Positions 52,026-61,101 of a stretch of 64,000 nucleotides of DNA are shown piece by piece. The notes under the pieces were generated by a model that had not been told where the DNA came from, searched no databases, and saw nothing but the letters and a program-made list of their open reading frames with translations. The stretch comes from Candidatus Omnitrophota bacterium (GTDB lineage Bacteria; Hinthialibacterota; Hinthialibacteria; Hinthialibacterales; JAKPRU01), in assembly GCA_029568995.1 (NCBI GenBank), contig JAKPYU010000189.1, positions 17,668 to 81,667 on the forward strand. Direction: 5' to 3'. The stretch's first letter is position 1. Every line of letters starts with the position of its first letter. A program made the position numbers and the translations under genes.

Positions 52026-53705
52026 ATGGGTGTCGACATGATTGAACTATTGGAACAGATGATCGAACAAAAGCAGATCTCCTCGGCGGATGCCGGAGTT
52101 CTGCAGAATTCCATCGATCAGGACGCCCCCGAAACGGTCCAATCGGAAGAGGACGTATTGAAATGGCTGGCGGTCGAATACAATCTCCCTTACGAGAGAC
52201 TCGACGATCATCCCGTCGACCGCCAGCTGCTTTCTCAATTTCCCGCCCGCGTTCTGTTAAAAGAAGAACTGCTCCCCGTCCGCTCGGTCAATGGCTCGGT
52301 GGAGGTCGCCACCTGCCGCCTCTTCGATACGCAGGGATTCGATATGCTCCGATCCCTGACCGGCCTCAAATTGAAGCCGGTCCTCGCCCCGCGAGAAGAT
52401 ATCCTGCGTGAATTGAAAAATCGCCTCGGCGTCGGCGCGGATACCATCGACTCGCTGGAAGAATTTTCATTTCAGGTAGTCGATGACGGCCGAGATGAAG
52501 AGGTCGATCTCGATCAGGGGGCCGAAGACGCCTCCATTATCAAATTCGTCAACCAGATTCTCAATGACGCCATCGAACTGCGCGCCACCGATATCCATCT
52601 CGAACCGTTCGAAGATGAACTCCGCATCCGCTACCGCATTGATGGCGTCCTCCAGGATGTTCCCATCCCCATGCAGTTGAAACGATTTCAACCCGCTATC
52701 GTTTCCCGTGTCAAAATACTGAGCCATCTGAACATCGCTGAAAAACGGCTACCCCAGGATGGTCGCATTAAGATTTCCATCAAGAATAGCGAAGTGGACG
52801 TCCGCGTTTCGGTTATTCCCATGCTCCATGGCGAGGCGGTAGTCATGCGTCTCCTGCGCCAGGATTCCACGCTGCTGAACCTGGCGCAGCTCCAGATGGC
52901 GGAGCGCGAATATAATCTATTCCTTCATATTTTGGAATTGCCGCACGGCATTGTCCTTGTCACCGGCCCCACGGGCAGCGGAAAAACTACAAGTCTCTAT
53001 ACGGCGTTAAGCGAAATCAACGATTCGGAACGAAAAATCATTACCATTGAAGATCCAATCGAGTACCAATTGAAAGGAATCAATCAAATCCAGGTATCGG
53101 AAAAAGCCGGATTGACGTTTGCACGCGGATTGCGTTCGATCCTTCGCCATGACCCGGATGTGATCCTTGTCGGAGAAATCCGCGACCAGGAGACCGCACA
53201 GATCGCCGTTCAGGCCTCGCTGACCGGTCATTTGGTCTTTTCAACCCTCCACACGAATGATGCCCCCGGGGCGATCACACGGATGGTGGATATGGGCGTG
53301 GAATCCTATCTCGTCGCCTCGTCACTGGAAGCCGTAATTGCCCAGCGCCTGGTTCGCGTGCTCTGTCCCCACTGCAAAACGGAAGACAAATCGGAGCGAA
53401 CTCAGGCCCTGCGCAAACGCCTCGGTTTGCCGGACGGCCGGACCGTTTTCCGCGCCGTCGGGTGCGAACAGTGCCGAAATACAGGTTTCTTTGGCCGCCG
53501 CGCCGTGTTCGAAATGATGATGCTCAATACCGAGATCCGCGATAGTATCCTGCACGAACATTCCGCCCGACAAATTCGACAGGCCGCATCCCGCGCCGGG
53601 ATGAAATCCTTGAGCGAAGACGGCTGGCGCCTCGTTATGGAGGGGGCGACCACGGTACAGGAAGTGCTGCGGGTCAGTAAAGATGAACAATTCGAATGGT
53701 CGTAA
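52026..53705 (+). CDS. gspE: Type II secretion ATPase GspE
   Basis: The protein has 559 residues. The N-terminal MshEN-like domain (1-150) would bind nucleotide or GspL. The ATPase has Walker A TGPTGSGKTTSLYTAL near residue 315, an Asp box IITIEDPIEYQL, Walker B DVILVGEIRD, and a His box TGHLVFSTLHTNDAPG. A zinc site CPHC (near 450) and CEQC (near 485) is typical of GspE. It powers pseudopilus assembly at the inner membrane. gspF follows 30 bases later. Confidence 0.95.
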   Translation: MGVDMIELLEQMIEQKQISSADAGVLQNSIDQDAPETVQSEEDVLKWLAVEYNLPYERLDDHPVDRQLLSQFPARVLLKEELLPVRSVNGSVEVATCRLFDTQGFDMLRSLTGLKLKPVLAPREDILRELKNRLGVGADTIDSLEEFSFQVVDDGRDEEVDLDQGAEDASIIKFVNQILNDAIELRATDIHLEPFEDELRIRYRIDGVLQDVPIPMQLKRFQPAIVSRVKILSHLNIAEKRLPQDGRIKISIKNSEVDVRVSVIPMLHGEAVVMRLLRQDSTLLNLAQLQMAEREYNLFLHILELPHGIVLVTGPTGSGKTTSLYTALSEINDSERKIITIEDPIEYQLKGINQIQVSEKAGLTFARGLRSILRHDPDVILVGEIRDQETAQIAVQASLTGHLVFSTLHTNDAPGAITRMVDMGVESYLVASSLEAVIAQRLVRVLCPHCKTEDKSERTQALRKRLGLPDGRTVFRAVGCEQCRNTGFFGRRAVFEMMMLNTEIRDSILHEHSARQIRQAASRAGMKSLSEDGWRLVMEGATTVQEVLRVSKDEQFEWS

Positions 53706-53735
53706 TCGTAGACCCAGGTCGGAGACCGTGTCACC

Positions 53736-54962
53736 ATGGTTCAGTTTCATTATCGTGCATTACAGGCTGACGGAACTCTTGCCGATGGGCAGGTGGAGGC
53801 ACAGGGCCGCCAGGATGCCTTCAATCAACTTCTCGCGCGCGGCTGGAAACCCGTCCGCATTTCCGAATTGAATCGTGAGGCCTCGGTGCAGCAACATTGG
53901 TTTCGTCTTCCATGGCGGAACGGTAAAGTTTCTTTTAAGGAATTGGAGAATTTCACCCGACTCCTGGCAAATTTGCTGGCCTCCGGTATCCCGTTAAGTC
54001 GCTCGCTTGGCCTCCTTCATCGAGAAGCCGGTAACCCCACAGCAACAGAAAAGTGGAAGGCCATTCATGACCGCGTAATCGACGGAACAACGTTAGCCGA
54101 TTCCATGGCCATGTTCCCCGATATCTTTCCACGAGTCTATATCGCCATGGTACAGGCGGGCGAGACAGGTGGTTTTCTGGACCTGGTCCTCAGTCAGATC
54201 GCCGAGTTCCAGAGCCGCGAAAGGGATCTCCGCTCCAAGGTGATGTCCGCGCTCATCTATCCGTCCGTTCTGTTAGTCCTGGCGATCTCGGTGTTAATTT
54301 TCCTCCTGGTCTTCTTTATTCCCCGGTTCCAGGCCATGTTCAAAAGTTTCGGCGCGGAATTGCCGCTCATTACACAGGCCATTGTCGGGACCAGCGCCTT
54401 GATTCGGAATTGGGGACCGTTTGTCGTTGTCCTGGTCGCCCTGATGGCGTATTTCGTCCGACAATGGTTCTCTACGGATCGTGGAATGCGGATCAGGGAA
54501 AGCATTCTTCTCCGTCTGCCCATGATCGGACCGCTGCTGGCCAGGTTTGCCATGGCTCGCTTTTGCCGAATGCTCGGCACGCTGTTGGCCTCGGGTGTTC
54601 CGCTGATTCAGGGCTTGAATGTCGCGCGCAAATCCATTCCGAACCGAATCCTCTCGGATGCCGTTTCCGACGGCATTGAACGAGTGAAGAAGGGGGATCG
54701 TCTCTCCGGCAGCTTCTCGAGTTGCAGCCAACTATTTTCGAATGCCGTGCTGGAAATGATCTCCGTAGCGGAAGAAACCGGACGTCTGGATAAGGAACTG
54801 ATTCGCATTGCGGAAACAACCGAGCAGGAATTGGAACGTCAGCTGCGTACCGCCGTTGCGCTGACCGAACCGCTGATGTTGTTTCTGATCGCAGGATTCA
54901 TCGGGACGATCTTTATCGGAATGGTAATTCCTATTTTCACAATCCAGGACTATATCAAATAA
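53736..54962 (+). CDS. gspF: Type II secretion inner-membrane platform protein GspF
   Basis: The protein has 408 residues with the two-repeat T2SSF layout. The first cytoplasmic domain has FTRLLANLLASGIPLSRSLG and the second FCRMLGTLLASGVPLIQGLN, the same motif. Three membrane segments are visible, near 170, 225 and 380 (PLMLFLIAGFIGTIFIGMV). It bridges GspE and the pseudopilus. Confidence 0.95.
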   Translation: MVQFHYRALQADGTLADGQVEAQGRQDAFNQLLARGWKPVRISELNREASVQQHWFRLPWRNGKVSFKELENFTRLLANLLASGIPLSRSLGLLHREAGNPTATEKWKAIHDRVIDGTTLADSMAMFPDIFPRVYIAMVQAGETGGFLDLVLSQIAEFQSRERDLRSKVMSALIYPSVLLVLAISVLIFLLVFFIPRFQAMFKSFGAELPLITQAIVGTSALIRNWGPFVVVLVALMAYFVRQWFSTDRGMRIRESILLRLPMIGPLLARFAMARFCRMLGTLLASGVPLIQGLNVARKSIPNRILSDAVSDGIERVKKGDRLSGSFSSCSQLFSNAVLEMISVAEETGRLDKELIRIAETTEQELERQLRTAVALTEPLMLFLIAGFIGTIFIGMVIPIFTIQDYIK

Positions 54963-54982
54963 CAGGTATGGAGGACATAGCC

Positions 54983-55435
54983 ATGCATACGATTAAGGAA
55001 AATGATTCCCGAAAACGACATTCCAGGCGGGGTGGATTTACCCTGGTGGAAATGCTTCTCGTTCTCGTTATTCTGGCCACCCTCGCCGCCATTGTCGTTC
55101 CCAAATTCGCGGGACGTTCCGAGCAAGCCAGGATTACCGCCGCACAGACGCAGATCTCCAACCTGGAAATTGTGCTGGATTCATTCGAGGTGGATAACGG
55201 TACATATCCGAAAGGAAATAACGGTCTACAGGATCTTGTAGAACAACCGAGCTACGCCAGGAATTGGCGTGGGCCGTATATCGAGGAGATTCCTCTCGAT
55301 CCATGGGGAAATGCCTATTCGTACGAATATCCCGGGAAACGCAATTCGCAGGGCTTCGACCTGGTCTCCATGGGGCCAGATGGCCGATCCGGAGGCGATG
55401 ATGACATTACGAATTATCAACAGACCGATAAATAG
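54983..55435 (+). CDS. gspG: Major pseudopilin GspG
   Basis: The protein has 150 residues. The start at 54983 is preceded by GGAGG at 8 bases. The leader ends in GG before FTLVEMLLVLVILATLAAIV. The body has NGTYPKGNNGLQDLVEQP and DPWGNAYSYEYPG, and the calcium-binding end is DLVSMGPDGRSGGDDDI, so it is a canonical GspG. It overlaps gspH by 35 bases. Confidence 0.95.
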   Translation: MHTIKENDSRKRHSRRGGFTLVEMLLVLVILATLAAIVVPKFAGRSEQARITAAQTQISNLEIVLDSFEVDNGTYPKGNNGLQDLVEQPSYARNWRGPYIEEIPLDPWGNAYSYEYPGKRNSQGFDLVSMGPDGRSGGDDDITNYQQTDK

Positions 55436-55940
55436 TCCGATAGGTTCTTTGGGATTCACTCTCATCGAACTGATCCTCGTAATGGCGATTTTGAGCGCCG
55501 TCGCGGTAGCATCCGCGCCGAGGCTGTCCCGATTCTTTCATGGTCAGTCGCTGGATGGAGAGGCTCGTCGTTTCCTGTCGCTGATGCGGTATGCCTTCAG
55601 GGAGTCGGTAGCGAGTGGTGTCCCGTTGACACTGTGGATTGATGCCCGTGACAAGTACTACGGCCTGAACGCTATGACAGGCTACGAATGGACTGCCGAT
55701 CGGCAAGTCGAGTACTACCTGGACGAGGATACGGTGATCGAACTGTATCCGACTCAAACACTGGTGAACAGCATGGTCATAATCAATTTCTGGCCGGACG
55801 GAATCATGGAGAGCGAAGATCTTCAATATGTTCGCTTCGAGCGGGGGGACGACAGAGTCGTTGTCGCACGCCCTTTGATCGGCCATGACTGGTTGATCGC
55901 TACCGGAGAGGAGGCGCATAATGAACGCGGTAGCCTTTAG
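55401..55940 (+). CDS. gspH: Minor pseudopilin GspH
   Basis: The protein has 179 residues. It starts within the end of gspG; of two adjacent ATGs the one at 55401 is better spaced from GGAGG. The prepilin segment is SLGFTLIELILVMAILSAVA. The globular part (ARRFLSLMRYAFRESVASGV, LWIDARDKYYGL) is GspH-like. The last bases overlap the next start by 20. Confidence 0.88.
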   Translation: MTLRIINRPINSPIGSLGFTLIELILVMAILSAVAVASAPRLSRFFHGQSLDGEARRFLSLMRYAFRESVASGVPLTLWIDARDKYYGLNAMTGYEWTADRQVEYYLDEDTVIELYPTQTLVNSMVIINFWPDGIMESEDLQYVRFERGDDRVVVARPLIGHDWLIATGEEAHNERGSL

Positions 55941-56346
55941 GACGCCGTTATGGGATTCTGCCTCCCGTACTGTGTTACGCCAGGTGGACGGATTTACATT
56001 CCCCGAAGTTCTTGCGGCCATGCTTCTCGCCGCCGCTGTCATCCCCGTTACCCTGAAAGGAATCAGCATCGCTAACCGCGTCTCCGTTTTGGCGGAACGT
56101 CAAGCCATCGCCATTCACCTGGCGGAGGGACATCTCAATGAATTGGTTGTTACGGAACAATGGCAGTCCACCTCGGCAAAGGGCAGTTTCGGATTGGAAT
56201 GGTCGGACTATCGCTGGATATTGGTTAAAGAAAACTGGGGAGAAGATAATCTGTATCTGCTGACCGTGATCGTGTATTTCCCGGTGCAGGGACGGGAGCA
56301 GTATGTTCGCTTGAGTACCCTGGTGGAAATGGAGGAGTCATCATGA
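55921..56346 (+). CDS. gspI: Minor pseudopilin GspI
   Basis: The protein has 141 residues. The N-terminal leader is rather long (23 residues) and ends in DG before FTFPEVLAAMLLAAAVIPVT, so Pro replaces the usual residue before Glu+5. HLAEGHLNELVV matches the GspI core (A..L...k). It overlaps gspJ by 4 bases. Confidence 0.85.
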   Translation: MNAVAFRTPLWDSASRTVLRQVDGFTFPEVLAAMLLAAAVIPVTLKGISIANRVSVLAERQAIAIHLAEGHLNELVVTEQWQSTSAKGSFGLEWSDYRWILVKENWGEDNLYLLTVIVYFPVQGREQYVRLSTLVEMEESS

Positions 56347-57143
56347 CGCGGCGCAATCCCCATCCCACCGCCCGTCGACACGGGGTGACCTTGCTGGAAT
56401 TGCTCGTGGCAACAGTCATCGGGGCTATTCTTGTTCTCTCAATCAATACTGTATTTTCCAATGCGATTCACCTCCGCGATCGTGCGTATGAGGCTCAGGA
56501 TTCCCAATTGTCCAGGCAGTACGCCATTGAAATGATGAAACGCGACCTTGTGAATGCCGTTGCACCGAATGGGCTTCTGATCGCTGACATGATCGGCGGG
56601 CAGGCGAGTGGAGCATTACAGCCTTATGATGAATTGACTTTCTTCTCTACATCGGGAACATTGACGGAAAGCAATCCCTGGGGAGACATTCAACAAGTCA
56701 CATATATCCTTGCTTCGCTGAACCAGCGGGGAGCAAAAGAGGGCCTGTACCTGGTTCGTGGCATCACGCGGAATCTCCTGTCCACGGTGCAGGAGGAACC
56801 GGAATATGAACCTCTCCTGGATAATGTCTATTCTCTAACCTTCGAGTATTATGATGGCGATTCATGGCTCACAACGTGGGATTCCTCCACGGAAGATCCG
56901 CCGCTGCCAACGGCTATCCGGGTGACGATCGTATTCGACAATTCTCGGAATACGGAGATGCCGCGTGGGCGAATCGAATCGACAATTCAATTCACCGTTC
57001 CCGTTGTGTCACAGGCCGTATCGACCGATGAAGAGGAAAGCAGTTCCATCTCGAATTCCACCTCCAATCAGAACCGGGAGACAGGCGGATCGACGGATTC
57101 TTCGCCGCAGAACCAGGGCGGATCCGGAGGTGCAGACCGATGA
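56343..57143 (+). CDS. gspJ: Minor pseudopilin GspJ
   Basis: The protein has 266 residues. The cleavage site is HG before VTLLELLVATVIGAILVLSI; the +1 Val is a mild change. The QYAIEMMKRDLVNAV helix and the FEYYDGDSWLTTWDSS segment fit GspJ. The last 35 residues are a Ser/Glu/Asn/Gly-rich disordered tail. It overlaps gspK by 4 bases. Confidence 0.88.
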   Translation: MTRRNPHPTARRHGVTLLELLVATVIGAILVLSINTVFSNAIHLRDRAYEAQDSQLSRQYAIEMMKRDLVNAVAPNGLLIADMIGGQASGALQPYDELTFFSTSGTLTESNPWGDIQQVTYILASLNQRGAKEGLYLVRGITRNLLSTVQEEPEYEPLLDNVYSLTFEYYDGDSWLTTWDSSTEDPPLPTAIRVTIVFDNSRNTEMPRGRIESTIQFTVPVVSQAVSTDEEESSSISNSTSNQNRETGGSTDSSPQNQGGSGGADR

Positions 57144-58537
57144 TTAAAATGGAGCAATTCAGATTTCAAAAGAACATTCGCGGGTACCGACAAGCGGCGG
57201 TATTGATCGTAGTGCTCTGGATCTGCTCAGGTCTGGTTGCGCTGGTATTGGTGTTCGGCCAAATCATCGTCTTGGAGTACCGTTCCTCGGATTCTGCCGT
57301 CGCGGGCATTCAGGCAGAACAGGCTGCCGAGAGCGCCATGCGCTATGTCTGTTATATATTGGAGAATCTTGAGGAAGCCGGAACCATGCCGGATGTAGAA
57401 GAGGATGAATATGAGGCCGAAGCCGTGTCGGTTGGTGATGCTGCGTTCTGGCTGATCGGTCGTGATCCGGATGCGAACCCCGACACGAACCCCGTCTTTA
57501 GTCTGGTAGATGAATGTTCCAAATTAAATCTCAATACGGCCACGGCCGAGATGCTGGAGAGTCTGCCCGGTATGACGGCTGAATTCGCGGCAGCAATTGT
57601 GGACTGGCGCGATGAAGACAGCGAGGTTTCTGAAAATGGCGCGGAGGTGGACACTTATACTCTGCGGAAACCGGGGTACGAGTGCAAAAACGCCCCATTC
57701 GAAACCGTACTGGAATTAAAGTTGGTCTATGGCGCGGACGATGAGATTCTCTTCGGGGAAGATACGAATCTCAACGGCGTTCTGGACCCAAATGAGAACG
57801 ACAGCGAGGCTTCGTTCCCCAACGACGATCAGGATGGCGAACTCGACTGTGGTATTGTCGAATATGTAACTGTCTATAGCAGTGGCAGCGCACCCACGGA
57901 AACGAGTGACGGCGAGTCGCTGATCAATGTCAATAGTCAAGATCAGCAAAGCTTACGCGATTTGCTGACGGATAAACTCGGAGAAGATCGGGCAAATGAG
58001 ATTCTGGCACAACTGGCCGGAATAACCGAATTTCAAAGCCTCTTGGAGTTCTTTATTCGTAGTAAAATGACCCTGGATGAATTTCAGGAAATCGCCGATT
58101 CCCTGACCGTCTCGAACGAGGATTCCGCATCGGAATCCGATACGGAGACGGAGATTACCCCAATCAACGTCAATACCGCCTGCGAAGAGGTTCTGGCCTG
58201 CATACCCGGAATCGGTTCCTCCAACGCATCCGCTCTTGTCGCCTATCGCCTAGGGCACTCGGATAATCTCGATTCCGTGGCGTGGGTAGCGGAAGTACTG
58301 GATGAAGACGCCGCTATACAGGCAGGACCCTATTTGACGACTCATACATACCAAATCAGCGCGGATGTAGCAGCCGTGGGGCAAAATGCGCGGAGCTATC
58401 GAAGAACGTATTACGTTATAGACGTCAGCGACGGAGAGGCAAAGGTGATCTATCGGAGGGACGGGAGCAATCTCGGTTGGGCGTTGGGCAAGGAAATCCA
58501 CTCACAACTGTCTGAACGGAGGAGGTCCACGGAATGA
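57140..58537 (+). CDS. gspK: Minor pseudopilin GspK (tip protein)
   Basis: The protein has 465 residues, long for GspK. The N-terminal helix is RQAAVLIVVLWICSGLVALV without the +5 Glu, as usual for GspK. Two helix-hairpin-helix/SAM-like units, LNLNTATAEMLESLPGMTAE and INVNTACEEVLACIPGIGSS, mark the family. A strongly acidic linker with DEYEAEA and a calcium-loop-like DTNLNGVLDPNENDSE lies between. It sits at the pseudopilus tip with H, I and J. Confidence 0.9.
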   Translation: MIKMEQFRFQKNIRGYRQAAVLIVVLWICSGLVALVLVFGQIIVLEYRSSDSAVAGIQAEQAAESAMRYVCYILENLEEAGTMPDVEEDEYEAEAVSVGDAAFWLIGRDPDANPDTNPVFSLVDECSKLNLNTATAEMLESLPGMTAEFAAAIVDWRDEDSEVSENGAEVDTYTLRKPGYECKNAPFETVLELKLVYGADDEILFGEDTNLNGVLDPNENDSEASFPNDDQDGELDCGIVEYVTVYSSGSAPTETSDGESLINVNSQDQQSLRDLLTDKLGEDRANEILAQLAGITEFQSLLEFFIRSKMTLDEFQEIADSLTVSNEDSASESDTETEITPINVNTACEEVLACIPGIGSSNASALVAYRLGHSDNLDSVAWVAEVLDEDAAIQAGPYLTTHTYQISADVAAVGQNARSYRRTYYVIDVSDGEAKVIYRRDGSNLGWALGKEIHSQLSERRRSTE

Positions 58538-59937
58538 CCGCACAACGGAAAGTAGCCTATAAGACTCTTCTGGGGATCGAATTCGGGGAGGAATGCATTC
58601 GCGCGGTTCTCGTATCGCGCAATGGTCACGGAGCGCAAATGAAAAAGAGCCTCCAGGTTCCCTTGGTTCTCGATCCCCTGGTTGCTGCGCCGGAGCTCCT
58701 GGGCCAGGAGATCCGCAACCGGCTACAGGAAGCCGGAATCAGGGAGACACATTGCGTAATATGCCTTCCCCTCAAATGGGTACTCAAACACCGCATCGAG
58801 TTGCCGGACCTGCCGAGCGAAGATCAAAAGAGCTTTATTGATCTCCACGCCGAGCGCCAGTTCCCGTTCCCCCTCGAGGACCTTTCGATATCGACCTCCA
58901 TGTTCGCCGCGGTGGATGGTAAACGATACATTACAATCGTAGCCGTTCCCTTTACCTATATTCAGGCAATCGAAACAGCCTGCAGAACCGCCGGTTTGAA
59001 GCCGATCAGCATTACAATTGGTGTCCCGGTGTCGGAAGCAGCCTTTCAGGGTCAATCTGTCCTTTCCATACAGAAGCGTGAATCCGGGATGGATTTCATG
59101 GTCCTCGCCGACGGGGGAATTGCCACATTGCGGTGGGTCGAATCGGAGGACAACGAAGGCAAAGACCGGGACGGCGAGGTTGACGAGGCCATTTTCCGGG
59201 AAATGCGTCTGACGCTGAGCGAACTGCCGGCTGCAATTCGCGAATCGATCCGCACAATCTACATACACGGAGAGAGTCCCTGGCGATCTCGCTTTCAGCC
59301 TGTGTTTCAGAATCAGATGGGACGATTGAGCCTGGACGCAACTATCGAAAGGAGGCCGGATGAAATTGCGAGGAATTGTCCCGCGCTTCTGCCGCTATAT
59401 GGAACGGTATCGCAAATACTGGACAGGCAGAATCGCTTGTTCGAGTTTCTTCCTCCCAGGGTAAGTTCGATACAGCACATTGTCTCCCGTATCTCTTCGC
59501 GTGGCAATTTACTCCTGGGCGGAATCGCTGCTGCAATGATTCTATCAGGAATCGTTGCCTTCTCCTATCAGCAAATTCAATTAACACGATTGCAGTCGCA
59601 ATGGAAGGCCATTGAGACACAGGCAACAGAAATCGAAGCGTTACAGGATAAGGTCCGGCTTTTTCGCTCCTGGTATGACGACACCATGCCAAGTCTGAAT
59701 GCAATGCTAACCATTACCGAGGCATTCCCGGAAGAGGGAGTGGTTTGGTCAAATACAGTTGAAATGAAGGATAGTTCGAATATTTCCTGTGAGGGCTATG
59801 CTCGCGGGAATACGGAGCTTCTGACGGTGCTTGACCGACTGAATCAGGACAAGCGGATTGAACAGCTACAGGTACAGCAGGTACAGGGCAAAAGCCCGGT
59901 CCAATTCGGCTTAAGTCTGTATTGGAGCGGCAAGTAA
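58534..59937 (+). CDS. gspL: GspL/PilM-like actin-fold inner-membrane protein
   Basis: The protein has 467 residues. The cytoplasmic actin-like domain begins LLGIEFGEECIRAVLVS; the middle has VICLPLKWVLKHRIELPDLP, as in GspL/PilM. A membrane segment (LLLGGIAAAMILSGIVAFSY) near residue 330 is followed by a coiled region and a PilN-like periplasmic part (MLTITEAFPEEGVVWSN). This combines PilM and PilN elements in one chain. It recruits GspE to the platform. Confidence 0.85.
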   Translation: MTAQRKVAYKTLLGIEFGEECIRAVLVSRNGHGAQMKKSLQVPLVLDPLVAAPELLGQEIRNRLQEAGIRETHCVICLPLKWVLKHRIELPDLPSEDQKSFIDLHAERQFPFPLEDLSISTSMFAAVDGKRYITIVAVPFTYIQAIETACRTAGLKPISITIGVPVSEAAFQGQSVLSIQKRESGMDFMVLADGGIATLRWVESEDNEGKDRDGEVDEAIFREMRLTLSELPAAIRESIRTIYIHGESPWRSRFQPVFQNQMGRLSLDATIERRPDEIARNCPALLPLYGTVSQILDRQNRLFEFLPPRVSSIQHIVSRISSRGNLLLGGIAAAMILSGIVAFSYQQIQLTRLQSQWKAIETQATEIEALQDKVRLFRSWYDDTMPSLNAMLTITEAFPEEGVVWSNTVEMKDSSNISCEGYARGNTELLTVLDRLNQDKRIEQLQVQQVQGKSPVQFGLSLYWSGK

Positions 59938-59941
59938 TGGA

Positions 59942-60481
59942 ATGATAGCGAAAAATCGAGAGCGAATACTTCTTGTTGCCGCAATTCTCTGTCTCGGGGG
60001 CCTGGCCGGGGACCGTCTCATCCTGACGCCGTGTGTGGACTTCTGGGAATACCGCGCACAGGAAATCGAAAAACTGGAGAAGAGACTGGACCGGGGCCAT
60101 GCGCTGCTTGGCAGGGAACGTGAAATCCGAAAGCGATGGCAAGAAATGCAGCGGGACGCACTGCCGGAAAATGCACCGCAGGCAGAAAACCAGGTCCTGA
60201 AATCTGTTGATCGATGGGTTTCAGCCAGCCGTGTCAACCTGGTTTCATTAAAACAGTTATGGAAGAACCACGAGGAACAATACAACACACTGGAGTGTCG
60301 TGCATCCGCGCAGGGGGGAATGTCTGAAATTAGCCGGTTTCTCTATGAACTGGAGAACGACCCTCTTTGTCTCAAGATTGAATATCTCAAACTGACCAGC
60401 AGGGATGACAAGGGGGAATCGCTGGCTATCGAAGTCACATTCAGCGGGGTGCAGTTCTTGAAGGAGAAGGGAATATCATGA
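59942..60481 (+). CDS. gspM: GspM/PilO-like inner-membrane protein
   Basis: The protein has 179 residues with one N-terminal membrane segment (RILLVAAILCLGGLAGDRLI). A coiled coil follows (EIEKLEKRLDRGHALLGRE), then a ferredoxin-like periplasmic domain (MSEISRFLYELENDPLCLKI). Length and position after gspL fit GspM. Confidence 0.8.
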   Translation: MIAKNRERILLVAAILCLGGLAGDRLILTPCVDFWEYRAQEIEKLEKRLDRGHALLGREREIRKRWQEMQRDALPENAPQAENQVLKSVDRWVSASRVNLVSLKQLWKNHEEQYNTLECRASAQGGMSEISRFLYELENDPLCLKIEYLKLTSRDDKGESLAIEVTFSGVQFLKEKGIS

Positions 60482-61101
60482 ATGCGCGAATGCCGAAGAA
60501 CAGGACTTCAGGAATTGTTAGTACAGTTCTTGTCATTGTATTCGCGGCTGGATACGGGGTATGCCAGGATACCGGCGAAGCGACAGAGAACAAATCGGTT
60601 CAGAAATATGAATCGTTTGAGCTGATCGTGAGTCGAAATATCTTCAATCCCAATCGCCGAGCGAAGAGGGTGGAATCGGCCCCTCCGACGGTCGTCCACA
60701 CCCCGAAAGTAGACGAGATAACCTATGTCGGCATGATCGACACAGGTGCGGGAACGTATGCCTTTTTCGAGGGAAGCAATGCGGATTATCAGCGCGTACT
60801 CTCCGTGGGCGACACGATTGCGGGATGTACCGTTACGGTGATTGACTCGAGGCATGTTTCTCTTCTCGCGACGGAAACGCCATTGGATGTGCCCGTCGGG
60901 TCGCGCATAGTCCGGGAAGATCGAGGCCAATGGGAAATCACTGCCGCGGTATCGCGGCGACCGCCGCCGGCGCGAGAGACGGAGAAGCCAAAGGAAACCG
61001 TAGAGCCTGCCGCAGCGAAGTCCGAGCCGGCCACGGGAGGCGACGGCGGAGATTTATTAAAGCGAATGATGGAAAGACGAAAACAGGAGACAAAAAAGTG
61101 A
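60478..61101 (+). CDS. GspC/PilP-like periplasmic linker protein
   Basis: The protein has 207 residues; it overlaps gspM by 4 bases. The N-terminal hydrophobic segment (IVSTVLVIVFAAGYGVCQ) is a signal or anchor. The HR-like region begins SFELIVSRNIFNPNRRAK, the conserved opening of GspC, and has DEITYVGMIDTGAGTYAF and DTIAGCTVTVIDSRHVSLL as in PilP/GspC. A Pro/Glu/Lys-rich tail follows. It should link the platform to the secretin. Confidence 0.8.
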   Translation: MNARMPKNRTSGIVSTVLVIVFAAGYGVCQDTGEATENKSVQKYESFELIVSRNIFNPNRRAKRVESAPPTVVHTPKVDEITYVGMIDTGAGTYAFFEGSNADYQRVLSVGDTIAGCTVTVIDSRHVSLLATETPLDVPVGSRIVREDRGQWEITAAVSRRPPPARETEKPKETVEPAAAKSEPATGGDGGDLLKRMMERRKQETKK

